Source of the DNA: Thiopontia sp964344785
GTDB taxonomy: Bacteria > Pseudomonadota > Gammaproteobacteria > GCF-002020875
Direction of reading: 5' to 3'
Length of the DNA: 54,169 nucleotides
Assembly (NCBI GenBank): GCA_964344785.1
Contig: CAYFOR010000005.1
Location: forward strand, 1 to 54,169
Each line of letters starts with the position of its first letter. The stretch's first letter is position 1. A model generated the notes under the pieces. That model saw nothing but the letters and a program-made list of their open reading frames with translations, searched no databases and was not told the origin of the DNA. Both the position numbers and the translations under genes were made by a program. This document shows, piece by piece, positions 44,032 to 52,316 of the stretch.

Positions 44032-44110
44032 TAACGTGGCCTCTAAAATGCTCGTTGAACCGTGAAGGGCACTTTGATATTACCCCTGCAGATCAAGCCT
44101 TGGTAGAAAG

Positions 44111-44329
44111 CTAATCATCTCCCCAGGGTTCTGCCTCACGCTCAGTCGTAAGCAGCTTTGCACCCGCCTGTTCGTTGGCTGCAAAGATGATCTTCACCTT
44201 GTAGTTATCCGCAACCGTCAACTCTTTGCGAAGTCCACGTGCCCGATCACGAGCATCACGATATTTCTCATGATGCTCAATCACTTCCACGTTGCGATTG
44301 GGAAACATTTTAAAAAGATAGTAGGGCAT
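44111..44329 (-). CDS. Small protein of unknown function
   Basis: This 72-residue charged protein starts MPYYLFKMFPNRNVEVIEHHEKY, followed by a helix rich in Arg/Lys (RDARDRARGLRKEL), a short beta-like stretch YKVKIIFAAN and an acidic C terminus (EAEPWGDD). I recall similar small proteins annotated only as hypothetical. ATG 44329 has GGAG close upstream. It lies 79 bp after the lysine-rich adenylate-kinase-like gene on the same strand and may share its transcript. Confidence 0.7.
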   Translation of the reverse strand: MPYYLFKMFPNRNVEVIEHHEKYRDARDRARGLRKELTVADNYKVKIIFAANEQAGAKLLTTEREAEPWGDD

Positions 44330-44408
44330 AACTCCATTCCCATGTAATCCAACACCGCCCCTTCGAAGGGACGGTGTCATCATATCACACAGGCAATAAT
44401 CAGAGGTA

Positions 44409-44721
44409 TCAGCGCCTGGACTTCTTCTTGGTGGCTGCCTTTTTCTTCGTCACCGCCTTCTTGGTGGGCGCCTTCTTCTTAGGCACTGCCTTCTTGGTGG
44501 CTGCCTTCTTCTTGGCTACCGCCTTCTTGGTGGCTGCCTTCTTNNNNNNNNNNNNNNNNNNNNNNNNNNNNNNNNNNNNNNNNNNNNNNNNNNNNNNNNN
44601 NNNNNNNNNNNNNNNNNNNNNNNNNNNNNNNNNNNNNNNNNNNGGCTGCCTTCTTCTTGGCTACCGCCTTCTTGGTGGCTGCCTTCTTCTTGGTTACCGC
44701 CTTCTTCCCCGCTTTTGCCAT
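44409..44721 (-). CDS. Possible separately translated histone-H1-like protein (internal start)
   Basis: Within and in frame with the adenylate-kinase-like gene, ATG 44721 is preceded by AAGGAGGAGG, with GGAGG eight bases away, a near-perfect ribosome-binding site. The product would begin MAKAGKKAVTKKKAATKK and consist wholly of Lys/Ala/Thr/Val repeats, like bacterial H1-like proteins (AlgP, BpH1, Hc1 type) that bind DNA non-specifically. The upstream codons also encode Glu and Lys residues, so the GGAGG could be coincidental. The assembly gap hides an unknown number of repeats. Confidence 0.5.
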
Positions 44722-45429
44722 TACCTTATCCTCCTCCTTAACTTCCTTCTGAGTTGAAACAATTTGAGACTCAGGCGCAGCCTTTTTCAGCCGTTCTGCA
44801 GCCTGGGCAACGGCCTTATGCATCCGACTGTTGTCAAAATTCCCCTGCACGGCCATGAAACGCCCCTGGTAGTACTCCATCAAGGGAAGTTCAATCGCCT
44901 CATACTCACGCAGACGTCGACTGATCTTCTCCTCGCGATCATCTACACGACTATGAAGACGCCCCCCACAGTAGTCACACACTCGCTCAACGATCGGCGG
45001 GTTGGTATAGATGTTGAAAAGCGCACCACAATCCCGACAACTACGCTGCCCCGTCATGGCCTCCATAAACTCATCGTAGTCGTACCTTAAAAGGATCACC
45101 CCTGCAAAGGCAACGCCTTGCCTCAACAGAAATGCATCAATATCCTTTGCCTGTGTCTCGTTTTTCGGCCCCCCCTCCAGAATAAAACCGGCAGCCACAT
45201 CCTCTTCAACCAACCGAGCCTGCAGCACCTCCAGAATCAACTCATCATTGACCGGGCGTTTGCTCTTCTGCCCACGCAGAATCTCAACCCCAAGCTGCGA
45301 CCCACTCTCCACTTCCCGCTTGAGCAGTTCACCAACCGATACCAGCGGCACTCCAAACTGTTCTGCCAACTTGCCGGCATATTCCTCTTTTCCGGACCCT
45401 CTGGGGCCCAGCAGTGCTAATCGAACCAT
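44409..45429 (-). CDS. Adenylate-kinase-like protein with histone-H1-like Lys/Ala tail (interrupted by gap)
   Basis: Residues 1-220 form a nucleoside-monophosphate-kinase-like domain: P-loop GPRGSGK at 8-14 and a zinc lid with Cys131, 134, 151, 154. The usual AMP-site DGFPR is EGGPK (85-89) and the expected Arg after the P-loop domain is Lys37, so activity may differ. From residue 237 the chain is an AlgP/histone-H1-like tail of 11-residue units (KKKAATKKAVA type). The 100-N gap lies inside this tail. After the gap the repeat frame continues only if the gap length is a multiple of three, ending in KKKSRR and TGA at 44409. An ATG with GGAGG at 44721 could start the tail separately. I chose ATG 45429; GTG 45438 is possible. 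Confidence 0.75.
44544..44643. other. Assembly gap of 100 N in the lysine-rich repeat
   Basis: Exactly 100 N stand here, a conventional placeholder of unknown size. Both flanks are copies of the same 33-bp repeat (coding KKAATKKAVAK-type units), so the gap is a collapsed tandem repeat. Taken literally it shifts the frame by one base. Confidence 0.95.
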
Positions 45430-45858
45430 TTTTTCCACACCTTAAGACGATCTCCCTCAAGTCGATGCACTGAACCGGCTGCCGGTTCTCTCAATAAAAT
45501 AAAACTCATCATCTAAATAACTGGAGGCAAACCCTATAACTTCTGTTCACAGACCCATAAGCCCAGATCATATATAATATATAGAGAGGCGACTTAAATA
45601 CACCCATTGAACCACACCTTAATTCGCCTCAATCGGACTCACCTGGATGAGTCCGACAATCTGCAAACAACACTCCGGCATCGACCAGGAATCTTGTTTT
45701 TTTATAATTCAATTGGTGTTGTTTATTTGTGGACACATCCACTTTTCTGTATTTTCCACACCAGCGATGTACTTACCCGCTTGTAGCCCTTTGTATATTC
45801 AAAATATTTAAAAATGTCAATGAATTTATTATCTTTTTGATTAATTTTCAATAGAACA
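45430..45858. other. AT-rich divergent intergenic region with a palindrome
   Basis: No gene is supported in these 429 bases. Between 45500 and 45850 the region is AT-rich, with TATAAT-like tracts near 45570-45585 that could serve the adenylate-kinase-like gene or the opposite strand. A perfect 9-bp inverted repeat lies at 45633-45656. Promoters of both divergent genes must be here. Confidence 0.45.
45633..45656. repeat. Perfect 24-bp palindrome (9-bp arms)
   Basis: TCGGACTCA and TGAGTCCGA are perfect reverse complements around CCTGGA. Neither side has a T-tract, so it is not a terminator. Its place in a divergent promoter region suggests an operator or an RNA stem-loop. Confidence 0.6.
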
Positions 45859-46224
45859 ATGCCAAAAAGAACCGAAATTCCTGATCTTTCGTCCACAGAG
45901 ATCCAAACTGTGGAGCAGACTCTGGAAGAACGTTTTGACACACCGGTACCGGTCGAACTGGGGGATGCCGAAATCCGACTGCATCAGGATGACCGGGAAC
46001 TGACAGTTTGTCCCGTAATCTATTGGGAATCTCCAGAAGATGATTCCAAATTCTTCATCACTAAAACTGGCATTGGAGAGTTCCGTTGCCAGTTTTTTTA
46101 TCGTGGATACCAACAGTACGGCACAGGCAAGGAGCAATATGACAATATTGGTGACTGCGCCGTCTCCATGTTACAGGTCCATAGTGAGCATGAGAAAAAG
46201 AAAGCCGAAGAGGCCAGCGGATAG
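45859..46224 (+). CDS. Acidic protein of unknown function upstream of pfp
   Basis: This 121-residue acidic, soluble protein has an N-terminal helical half (PDLSSTEIQTVEQTLEERF) and a compact C-terminal half with LTVCPVIYWESPEDDSKFFI and FYRGYQQYGTGKEQYD. The tail is charged (HEKKKAEEASG). No known motif is recognised. It lies 67 bp before pfp on the same strand and may be co-expressed with the PPi enzymes. No ribosome-binding site is evident at the ATG. Confidence 0.65.
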   Translation: MPKRTEIPDLSSTEIQTVEQTLEERFDTPVPVELGDAEIRLHQDDRELTVCPVIYWESPEDDSKFFITKTGIGEFRCQFFYRGYQQYGTGKEQYDNIGDCAVSMLQVHSEHEKKKAEEASG

Positions 46225-46291
46225 TCAACCTGTAACACGTCCCCTAATATCTTAACTTTCCAACGACAATCGCAAATAAGGAGTATATTGG

Positions 46292-47548
46292 ATGTCTGTC
46301 AAGAACGCATTCTATGCACAGTCTGGAGGTGTGACAGCGGTTATTAACGCATCTGCCTGTGGGGTAATCGAAACCGCCCGTCAACACAGCGACAAGATCG
46401 GAACCGTCTATGCCGGTCGCAACGGGATTATTGGTGCACTCACCGAAGACCTGATCGACACCTCAAAGGAGTCGGACGAAAATATCGCTGCATTGAAAGG
46501 TACACCATCCGGTGGCTTTGGCTCCTGCCGTTTCAAGCTGAAGAGTCTGGAAGACAACAAACGTGAATATGAGAGACTGATCGAGGTCTTCAAGGCACAC
46601 AATATCGGCTATTTTTTCTACAATGGCGGCGGTGACTCTGCAGATACCTGCTACAAGGTCTCCCAGCTTTCCGAGAAGATGGGCTTTCCCGTACAGGCGG
46701 TCCATGTGCCGAAGACGGTTGATAACGACCTTCCGATCACCGACAACTGCCCAGGGTTCGGCTCTGTAGCCAAATATATTGCGGTCTCCACACTGGAGGC
46801 CTCTTTCGATGTACGCTCCATGGCTGCCACCTCCACCAAGATCTTCGTGATTGAGGTAATGGGACGTCATGCAGGCTGGATTGCTGCAGCGGGCGCACTG
46901 GTAGAAGACTATGGCATTCCGGTAATCACACTCTTCCCTGAAGTCGAATTCGATCAGGAGAAGTTCCTGGCCGCAGTGGACGCCAAGGTGAAAGAGCATG
47001 GCTACTGCTCCATCGTCGTCTCTGAAGGGTGTCACTGGCCGGATGGTAAGTTCCTGGCCGAACAGGGCACACGCGACTCATTCGGGCACGCCCAGCTTGG
47101 TGGTGCAGCACCGGTTGTAGCCAACATGATCAAGGATGCACTGGGATACAAATACCACTGGGCGGTGGCTGACTACCTGCAGCGTGCTGCACGTCATCTG
47201 GCCTCCGAGTCAGACGTCGAGCAGGCCTATGCGCTGGGTAAGGCTGCGGTTGAGAAGGTATTGGAAGGCAAAAATTCCATCATGCCTACGGTGGTACGTG
47301 AGTCCTCTTCCCCATACCAGTGGAGTATCGGTGAGGCCTCTCTCTCGGAGGTCGCCAATGTCGAGAAGATGATGCCGATGGACTTCATCTCCGAGGATGG
47401 ATACGGCATCACCGACAAGTGCAAGGAGTACCTCTATCCGTTGATCAAGGGTGAAGCCTATCCCGAGTACGATGATAACGGTATGCCGAAGTATGTGACG
47501 CTGGACAATATGTCTGTTGATAAAAAGCTTGAAAATTTCGAAATCTAG
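46292..47548 (+). CDS. pfp: Pyrophosphate-dependent 6-phosphofructokinase
   Basis: This enzyme reversibly interconverts fructose 6-phosphate plus PPi and fructose 1,6-bisphosphate plus Pi; in autotrophs it can also act on sedoheptulose phosphates. The 418-residue protein has NGGGDSADT at 111-119, where Asp115 replaces the Gly of ATP-dependent enzymes, and PKTVDND at 140-146 with Lys141, the two changes that mark PPi use. MGRHAGWIAA is the substrate segment. AAGGAG precedes the ATG. hppA follows 67 bp downstream, the linkage seen in Methylococcus and thiotrophic symbionts. Confidence 0.94.
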   Translation: MSVKNAFYAQSGGVTAVINASACGVIETARQHSDKIGTVYAGRNGIIGALTEDLIDTSKESDENIAALKGTPSGGFGSCRFKLKSLEDNKREYERLIEVFKAHNIGYFFYNGGGDSADTCYKVSQLSEKMGFPVQAVHVPKTVDNDLPITDNCPGFGSVAKYIAVSTLEASFDVRSMAATSTKIFVIEVMGRHAGWIAAAGALVEDYGIPVITLFPEVEFDQEKFLAAVDAKVKEHGYCSIVVSEGCHWPDGKFLAEQGTRDSFGHAQLGGAAPVVANMIKDALGYKYHWAVADYLQRAARHLASESDVEQAYALGKAAVEKVLEGKNSIMPTVVRESSSPYQWSIGEASLSEVANVEKMMPMDFISEDGYGITDKCKEYLYPLIKGEAYPEYDDNGMPKYVTLDNMSVDKKLENFEI

Positions 47549-47615
47549 AGCAGCCCCAATCTGAGCTACAGGGATTGTAGCGTCTGGATATTTTTTTAAC
47601 CTAAAGGAGATCGTT

Positions 47616-49634
47616 ATGTCTAACGAACTATTATTTGCCCTGATCGCAGGTTTCGCCGCGATTGTCTATGGCTACATGTCGATTCAGTGGATTACCGCCA
47701 AATCGACCGGTAATGAACGGATGCAGGAGATTGCTACTGCAATCCAGCAGGGGGCGCAGGCCTACCTGACCCGCCAGTACACCACCATCAGCTATGTCGG
47801 TGTGGCACTGTTTATTGTTGTTGGCGTTGCCCTCGACTGGGCAACCGCGATTGGCTTTGCCATCGGCGCCGTCTTCTCCGGAGCTGCCGGATTCATCGGC
47901 ATGAACATCTCGGTTCGTTCCAACTCGCGCACAGCAGAAGCCGCCCATGAGGGAATGAACGCCGCCTTCCAGGTCGCCTTCCGCGGTGGTGCGATCACCG
48001 GCATGCTGGTGGTTGGCCTTGGACTGCTCGGCGTAGCCGGTTACTACACCATCCTGCAGAGCATGGGAATGGCCCAGGACGGCATTCTCCACGCACTGGT
48101 CGGGCTGGCCTTTGGTGGCTCACTGATCTCCATCTTTGCACGTCTTGGTGGCGGTATCTTCACCAAGGGTGCTGATGTGGGCGCCGATATCGTCGGTAAG
48201 GTTGAGGCTGGAATTCCAGAAGATGATCCCCGAAACCCCGCGGTCATCGCCGACAATGTTGGTGACAACGTCGGTGACTGTGCCGGTATGGCAGCCGATC
48301 TGTTCGAGACCTATGCGGTCACTACCGTAGCCACCATGCTGCTGGGCATGCTGATGGTCAAGACAGATGCGGCGGTACTCTATCCGCTGGTACTGGGTGG
48401 TATCTCCATCATCGCCTCTATCGTCGGCACCTACTTCGTCAAGGTCTCTGACGGTGGCAAGATCATGGGCGCTCTCTACAAGGGGCTGATTGTTGCCGGC
48501 GTCATTGCTGCAGTGATCTTTTACCCGGTCACCGGCATGATGTTTGGTGAAAGCCTGGTAATTGATGGTGCTCAAGTTGCCTCAATGAACATCTACCTCT
48601 CTGCACTGATCGGTCTGGCACTGACTGCAGCCATGGTAGTGATCACCGAGTACTACACTGCGACTGAATACAGCCCGGTTCGTACCATTGCCGAGGCCTC
48701 TACCACCGGCGACGGCACCAACGTCATTGCAGGTCTGGGTGTATCGATGAAAGCCACTGCTGCACCAGTTCTCGCGGTCTGTGCCTCTATCTTTGTCGCC
48801 TATGATCTGGCCGGACTCTACGGCATTGCCATTGCTGCAACTTCCATGCTCTCCATGACCGGCATCATCGTTGCACTCGATGCCTACGGCCCAATCACCG
48901 ATAACGCCGGTGGTATCGCCGAGATGGCTGAGCTTCCAGATGAGATTCGCAACATCACCGACCCACTGGATGCGGTTGGCAACACTACCAAGGCGGTTAC
49001 CAAAGGTTACGCCATCGGTTCCGCCGGTCTCGCCACACTGGTGCTGTTTGCCGACTACACCTACAACTTGGGTGGTAATGTCAGCTTCGAACTATCCAAC
49101 CACATGATCATCATCGGCCTCTTCCTCGGCGGCATGATCCCCTACATCTTCGGTGCAATGTCGATGGAGGCGGTAGGGCGTGCAGCAGGCGGCATCGTCA
49201 ATGAGGTGCGTCGCCAGTTCCGCGAGATTCCTGGAATCATGGACCATACAGCCAAGCCGGATTATGGCAGAGCGGTCGACATGCTGACCCAGTCTGCAAT
49301 CAAGGAGATGATCATCCCATCCATCCTGCCGATTGCTGCACCCATCCTGGTCGGTCTGCTGCTCGGCAAGGAGGCATTGGGCGGCATGCTGATCGGAACC
49401 ATTGTTACCGGTCTCTTTGTGGCCATATCCATGACTACCGGTGGTGGTGCCTGGGATAATGCCAAGAAGTACATTGAGGATGGTAACTTCGGCGGCAAGG
49501 GTTCCGATGCACACAAAGCGGCGGTTACCGGTGATACCGTAGGTGATCCGTACAAGGATACCGCAGGCCCTGCCATCAACCCACTGATCAAGATCATCAA
49601 CATTGTGGCACTGCTGATGATTCCACTGCTGTAA
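47616..49634 (+). CDS. hppA: K+-independent membrane H+-translocating pyrophosphatase
   Basis: HppA couples PPi hydrolysis to proton pumping across the cytoplasmic membrane and can run in reverse to make PPi. The 672-residue, roughly 16-helix protein has the catalytic loop KGADVGADIVGKVEAGIPEDDPRNP, DNVGDNVGDCAGMAADLFE, and a second acidic loop GPITDNAGGIAEMAELP. GNTTKAVTKG (from residue 455) has Lys where K+-dependent enzymes have Ala, marking it as K+-independent. AAAGGAGA lies before the ATG. A strong terminator follows. Confidence 0.97.
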   Translation: MSNELLFALIAGFAAIVYGYMSIQWITAKSTGNERMQEIATAIQQGAQAYLTRQYTTISYVGVALFIVVGVALDWATAIGFAIGAVFSGAAGFIGMNISVRSNSRTAEAAHEGMNAAFQVAFRGGAITGMLVVGLGLLGVAGYYTILQSMGMAQDGILHALVGLAFGGSLISIFARLGGGIFTKGADVGADIVGKVEAGIPEDDPRNPAVIADNVGDNVGDCAGMAADLFETYAVTTVATMLLGMLMVKTDAAVLYPLVLGGISIIASIVGTYFVKVSDGGKIMGALYKGLIVAGVIAAVIFYPVTGMMFGESLVIDGAQVASMNIYLSALIGLALTAAMVVITEYYTATEYSPVRTIAEASTTGDGTNVIAGLGVSMKATAAPVLAVCASIFVAYDLAGLYGIAIAATSMLSMTGIIVALDAYGPITDNAGGIAEMAELPDEIRNITDPLDAVGNTTKAVTKGYAIGSAGLATLVLFADYTYNLGGNVSFELSNHMIIIGLFLGGMIPYIFGAMSMEAVGRAAGGIVNEVRRQFREIPGIMDHTAKPDYGRAVDMLTQSAIKEMIIPSILPIAAPILVGLLLGKEALGGMLIGTIVTGLFVAISMTTGGGAWDNAKKYIEDGNFGGKGSDAHKAAVTGDTVGDPYKDTAGPAINPLIKIINIVALLMIPLL

Positions 49635-49670
49635 TGTTCTATTCTTGATCTTCCCTGAACAGGGTACAAT

Positions 49671-49697
49671 AGGGGCCAGTTCGCTGGCCCCTTTTTT
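49671..49697 (+). terminator. Intrinsic terminator after hppA
   Basis: AGGGGCCAG-TTCG-CTGGCCCCT forms a 9-bp stem with a stable TTCG tetraloop, followed by a T-run. It ends the pfp-hppA transcript before ppa. Confidence 0.92.
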
Positions 49698-49732
49698 GTG
49701 CCCGGCATATTTCACAGACAGGAGAGCTCCCC

Positions 49733-50281
49733 ATGAATCTGGATCGTGTATCAAGCGGAAACAACATCCCGGAAGAGGTCAATGTCATTATTGAAATCCC
49801 CGCCCATGCCGACCCGGTCAAATATGAGGTCGACAAGGATACCGGAGCAATGTTTGTCGACCGCTTCATGAACACCGCCATGCACTACCCCTGTAACTAT
49901 GGCTATATCCCGCACACTCTCTCCGATGATGGTGACCCGGTTGATGTACTGGTGGTCACCCCCTATCCGATCATCAGCGGCTCGGTCATCCGCTGCCGTC
50001 CAATCGGTGTATTGAAGATGACCGACGAAGCGGGTTCCGATGCAAAGGTGTTGGCAGTACCGATTGCCAAACTCTGCTCCATCTACAAACACGCCAGCAC
50101 ACCGGAAGACGTCTCTCCGGTACTACTGGAGAAAATTGCCCACTTCTTCGAACACTATAAAGACCTTGAACAAGGTAAGTGGGTCAAAATCGAGGGCTGG
50201 GAGAACGCAGAAGCTGCCCACAAGGAGATTCTGGACAGTATTGACCGCTTCCAGAACGCACCGGACAAACCTCACTTCTAA
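49733..50281 (+). CDS. ppa: Inorganic pyrophosphatase (family I, soluble)
   Basis: This 182-residue cytoplasmic enzyme hydrolyses PPi. Metal- and substrate-binding residues are visible in VKYEVDKDTGAMFVDRF, YPCNYGYIPHTLSDDGDPVDVLV, DEAGSDAKVLAVP and the HFFEHYKDLEQGKWVK segment. AGGAGAG lies upstream. It follows the H+-PPase but after a terminator, so it needs its own promoter. Coexistence with H+-PPase, PPi-PFK and Sat implies that PPi levels must be balanced between hydrolysis and use. Confidence 0.96.
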   Translation: MNLDRVSSGNNIPEEVNVIIEIPAHADPVKYEVDKDTGAMFVDRFMNTAMHYPCNYGYIPHTLSDDGDPVDVLVVTPYPIISGSVIRCRPIGVLKMTDEAGSDAKVLAVPIAKLCSIYKHASTPEDVSPVLLEKIAHFFEHYKDLEQGKWVKIEGWENAEAAHKEILDSIDRFQNAPDKPHF

Positions 50282-50292
50282 GTCAGTACCCC

Positions 50293-50841
50293 ATGAAAAT
50301 CTGTGTAATTTCAGACACCCATGACCGGGTAGAACTGTTCCATACCGCTTTGGAAGATGCAAAATCCAGAGGTGCCGAAATTGTTCTCCATTGTGGTGAC
50401 ATCGTGGCCCCCTATACGCTGAAAGGAGCTCGCCAGTTTGGCCTGCCGATCCATGTGATCCACGGCAACAACAAAGGCGATCTGGCTGTAATGTGCAAGC
50501 TCTCCCAGGACCCGGAGAGTCTGGTTCAATACCACGGCAGGGATGCCGAGCTGGAACTGGGTGGCCGCAAGATATTCATGATTCACTTCCCGGAGTATGC
50601 CGAAGCGATCGCTCTTACCGGAAAGTATGAACTGGTCTGCTGTGGCCACAACCACCGCTGCAAGATTGAAACGGTACAACATGCGTGTGGCGATGGTCAC
50701 ACGGTACTGGTCAACCCGGGAAGTGCCTCAGGCATGGGCAGAATCCAACCCACCTATGTGCTGGGCAATCTGGAAACAATGGAGTTCGAAACCCTTAAGA
50801 TCCCGGAACCGGAACTGCCCCCTTACAAGCCCTGCAACTAA
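50293..50841 (+). CDS. YfcE/MJ0936-family metallophosphoesterase
   Basis: This 182-residue calcineurin-like phosphoesterase has VISDTHD, HCGDIV, HGNNKGD and CCGHNHR, which provide the dimetal site; the usual GH after the fourth block is replaced by IHFPEY. VNPGSASGMGR is near the end. Relatives hydrolyse phosphodiesters; the natural substrate is unknown. It begins 11 bp after ppa, so the two form an operon. Confidence 0.88.
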   Translation: MKICVISDTHDRVELFHTALEDAKSRGAEIVLHCGDIVAPYTLKGARQFGLPIHVIHGNNKGDLAVMCKLSQDPESLVQYHGRDAELELGGRKIFMIHFPEYAEAIALTGKYELVCCGHNHRCKIETVQHACGDGHTVLVNPGSASGMGRIQPTYVLGNLETMEFETLKIPEPELPPYKPCN

Positions 50842-50853
50842 TACTATCCTTGC

Positions 50854-51216
50854 TTACGCAGAAAACGATGACCCGCAGCCGCAGGTGGTCGTGGCATTGG
50901 GGTTCTTGATCACAAAACGGGAGCCATCCAGCCCCTCATAGTAGTCGATCTCAGCGCCGGTCAGGTACTGCAGACTCATCGGATCAATCACCACCATCAC
51001 TCCATCCTTCTCCACCGAGATATCTCCGTCTTCCAGCTCCTCAGCAAAGGCAAAGCCATACTGGAATCCGGAGCAGCCACCGCCGGTGATATAAACCCGC
51101 AATTTCAGATCACCATTCCCCTCCTCTTCAATCAGGGACCTCACCTTCGCCGCAGCTGCAGTGGTGAAAATGACTGGTTCGCTAGAGAACTCAACCGTTG
51201 TGGCAACTTCACTCAT
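50854..51216 (-). CDS. erpA: Iron-sulfur cluster insertion protein ErpA
   Basis: This 120-residue A-type carrier delivers Fe-S clusters to targets such as IspH. The three conserved cysteines are in GGGCSGFQYGF and the C-terminal CGCGSSF. ATG 51216 follows GGAG by eight or so bases; a TTG two codons upstream is the alternative. The sequence fits ErpA better than IscA. It is convergent with the phosphoesterase gene and 65 bp downstream of argC. Confidence 0.94.
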   Translation of the reverse strand: MSEVATTVEFSSEPVIFTTAAAAKVRSLIEEEGNGDLKLRVYITGGGCSGFQYGFAFAEELEDGDISVEKDGVMVVIDPMSLQYLTGAEIDYYEGLDGSRFVIKNPNATTTCGCGSSFSA

Positions 51217-51281
51217 GATCAAACTCCAAAATAATCCTTTATATGAATGGGATTATTCAATATCCGACTATTTTTGTCAAG

Positions 51282-52316
51282 CTATGGCATCAATGCTACA
51301 GCATCCAATCCCATCCCCTCTTCAAACCCGAACATCACATTCATATTCTGCACTGCCTGTCCCGAGGCTCCCTTGACCAGATTATCAATCACCGACAACA
51401 CAATAATTTGATCCGTATCGACCGGTTGATGAACAGCAATCCGGCAATGGTTGCTGCCACGTACCGTACGGGTTTCCGGATGACTACCTGCCGGCATCAC
51501 GTCCACAAACGGTTCATCTTGGTAACGTGCCTCAAACAGTGCCTGCAGATCTCCTGCATCACCTTGTGGCCGACAATAGAGGGTGGCATGAATGCCACGG
51601 ATCATCGGTACCAGATGAGGCACGAAGGTGAGACCGACCTCCGCTCCGCCACTCATCCGGGTAACTCCCTGCCGGATCTCCGGCCAATGGCGATGCCCTG
51701 GTACCGCATATGCCTTGAAGCTTTCCGAGGATTCGGCCTGCAGGGTGCCCACGTTTGCGCCTCGTCCGGCACCACTCACACCCGACTTGCAATCTGCAAT
51801 CAACGCATCCAACTCAACCAGACCGTTCTCTATCAGTGGAAGAAAGCCCAACTGGACCGCTGTTGGATAACAACCAGGGTTGGCTACAATCCGGGCATCC
51901 CTGATCTGTGTCCGATTCATCTCCGGCAGTCCATAGATCGCTTCGGCCAACAGATCTTCGCAAGCGTGTGGCATGCCATACCAACGCTCCCAAACCACCG
52001 GGTCCGCAAGGCGAAAATCTGCCGCCAGATCGATGATGCGTACACCGGCATCCACCAGCTCCCGCGCCGAGGTCATCGCCACCCCGTTTGGCGTTGCAGA
52101 AAAGACCAGATTACACCGCTTGAGCTGCTCGGTATCCGGTTCACTGAAGGCGAGATCAAGATGACCACGCAGATTGGGAAAGAGATCAGCCACCGGACGG
52201 CCCGCCTCACCACGAGAGGTGATCACCGATAGCTCTACCTCGGGGTGGGCCACCAGCAACCTCAACAGCTCGACTCCGGTGTAACCCGTTCCGCCTACTA
52301 TTCCAACCTTGATCAT
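51282..52316 (-). CDS. argC: N-acetyl-gamma-glutamyl-phosphate reductase
   Basis: ArgC makes N-acetylglutamate semialdehyde with NADPH in arginine synthesis. The 344-residue protein has the nucleotide-binding GIVGGTGYTGVELLRLL at the start, the active-site Cys in VANPGCYPTAV and the His in VPGHRHWPEI. argC is followed by erpA, a common pairing in gammaproteobacteria. Confidence 0.97.
   Translation of the reverse strand: MIKVGIVGGTGYTGVELLRLLVAHPEVELSVITSRGEAGRPVADLFPNLRGHLDLAFSEPDTEQLKRCNLVFSATPNGVAMTSARELVDAGVRIIDLAADFRLADPVVWERWYGMPHACEDLLAEAIYGLPEMNRTQIRDARIVANPGCYPTAVQLGFLPLIENGLVELDALIADCKSGVSGAGRGANVGTLQAESSESFKAYAVPGHRHWPEIRQGVTRMSGGAEVGLTFVPHLVPMIRGIHATLYCRPQGDAGDLQALFEARYQDEPFVDVMPAGSHPETRTVRGSNHCRIAVHQPVDTDQIIVLSVIDNLVKGASGQAVQNMNVMFGFEEGMGLDAVALMP

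Noticed and set aside
44409..44720. Tandem repeat as a possible CRISPR array
   Set aside because: Units are contiguous 33-bp coding repeats without unique spacers and translate to a Lys/Ala tail.
45633..45656. Hairpin as terminator or self-cleaving RNA
   Set aside because: No T-tract on either strand, and no hammerhead or known riboswitch core surrounds it.
51243..52232. Open frame of 329 codons antisense to argC
   Set aside because: No recognisable features; argC is canonical.
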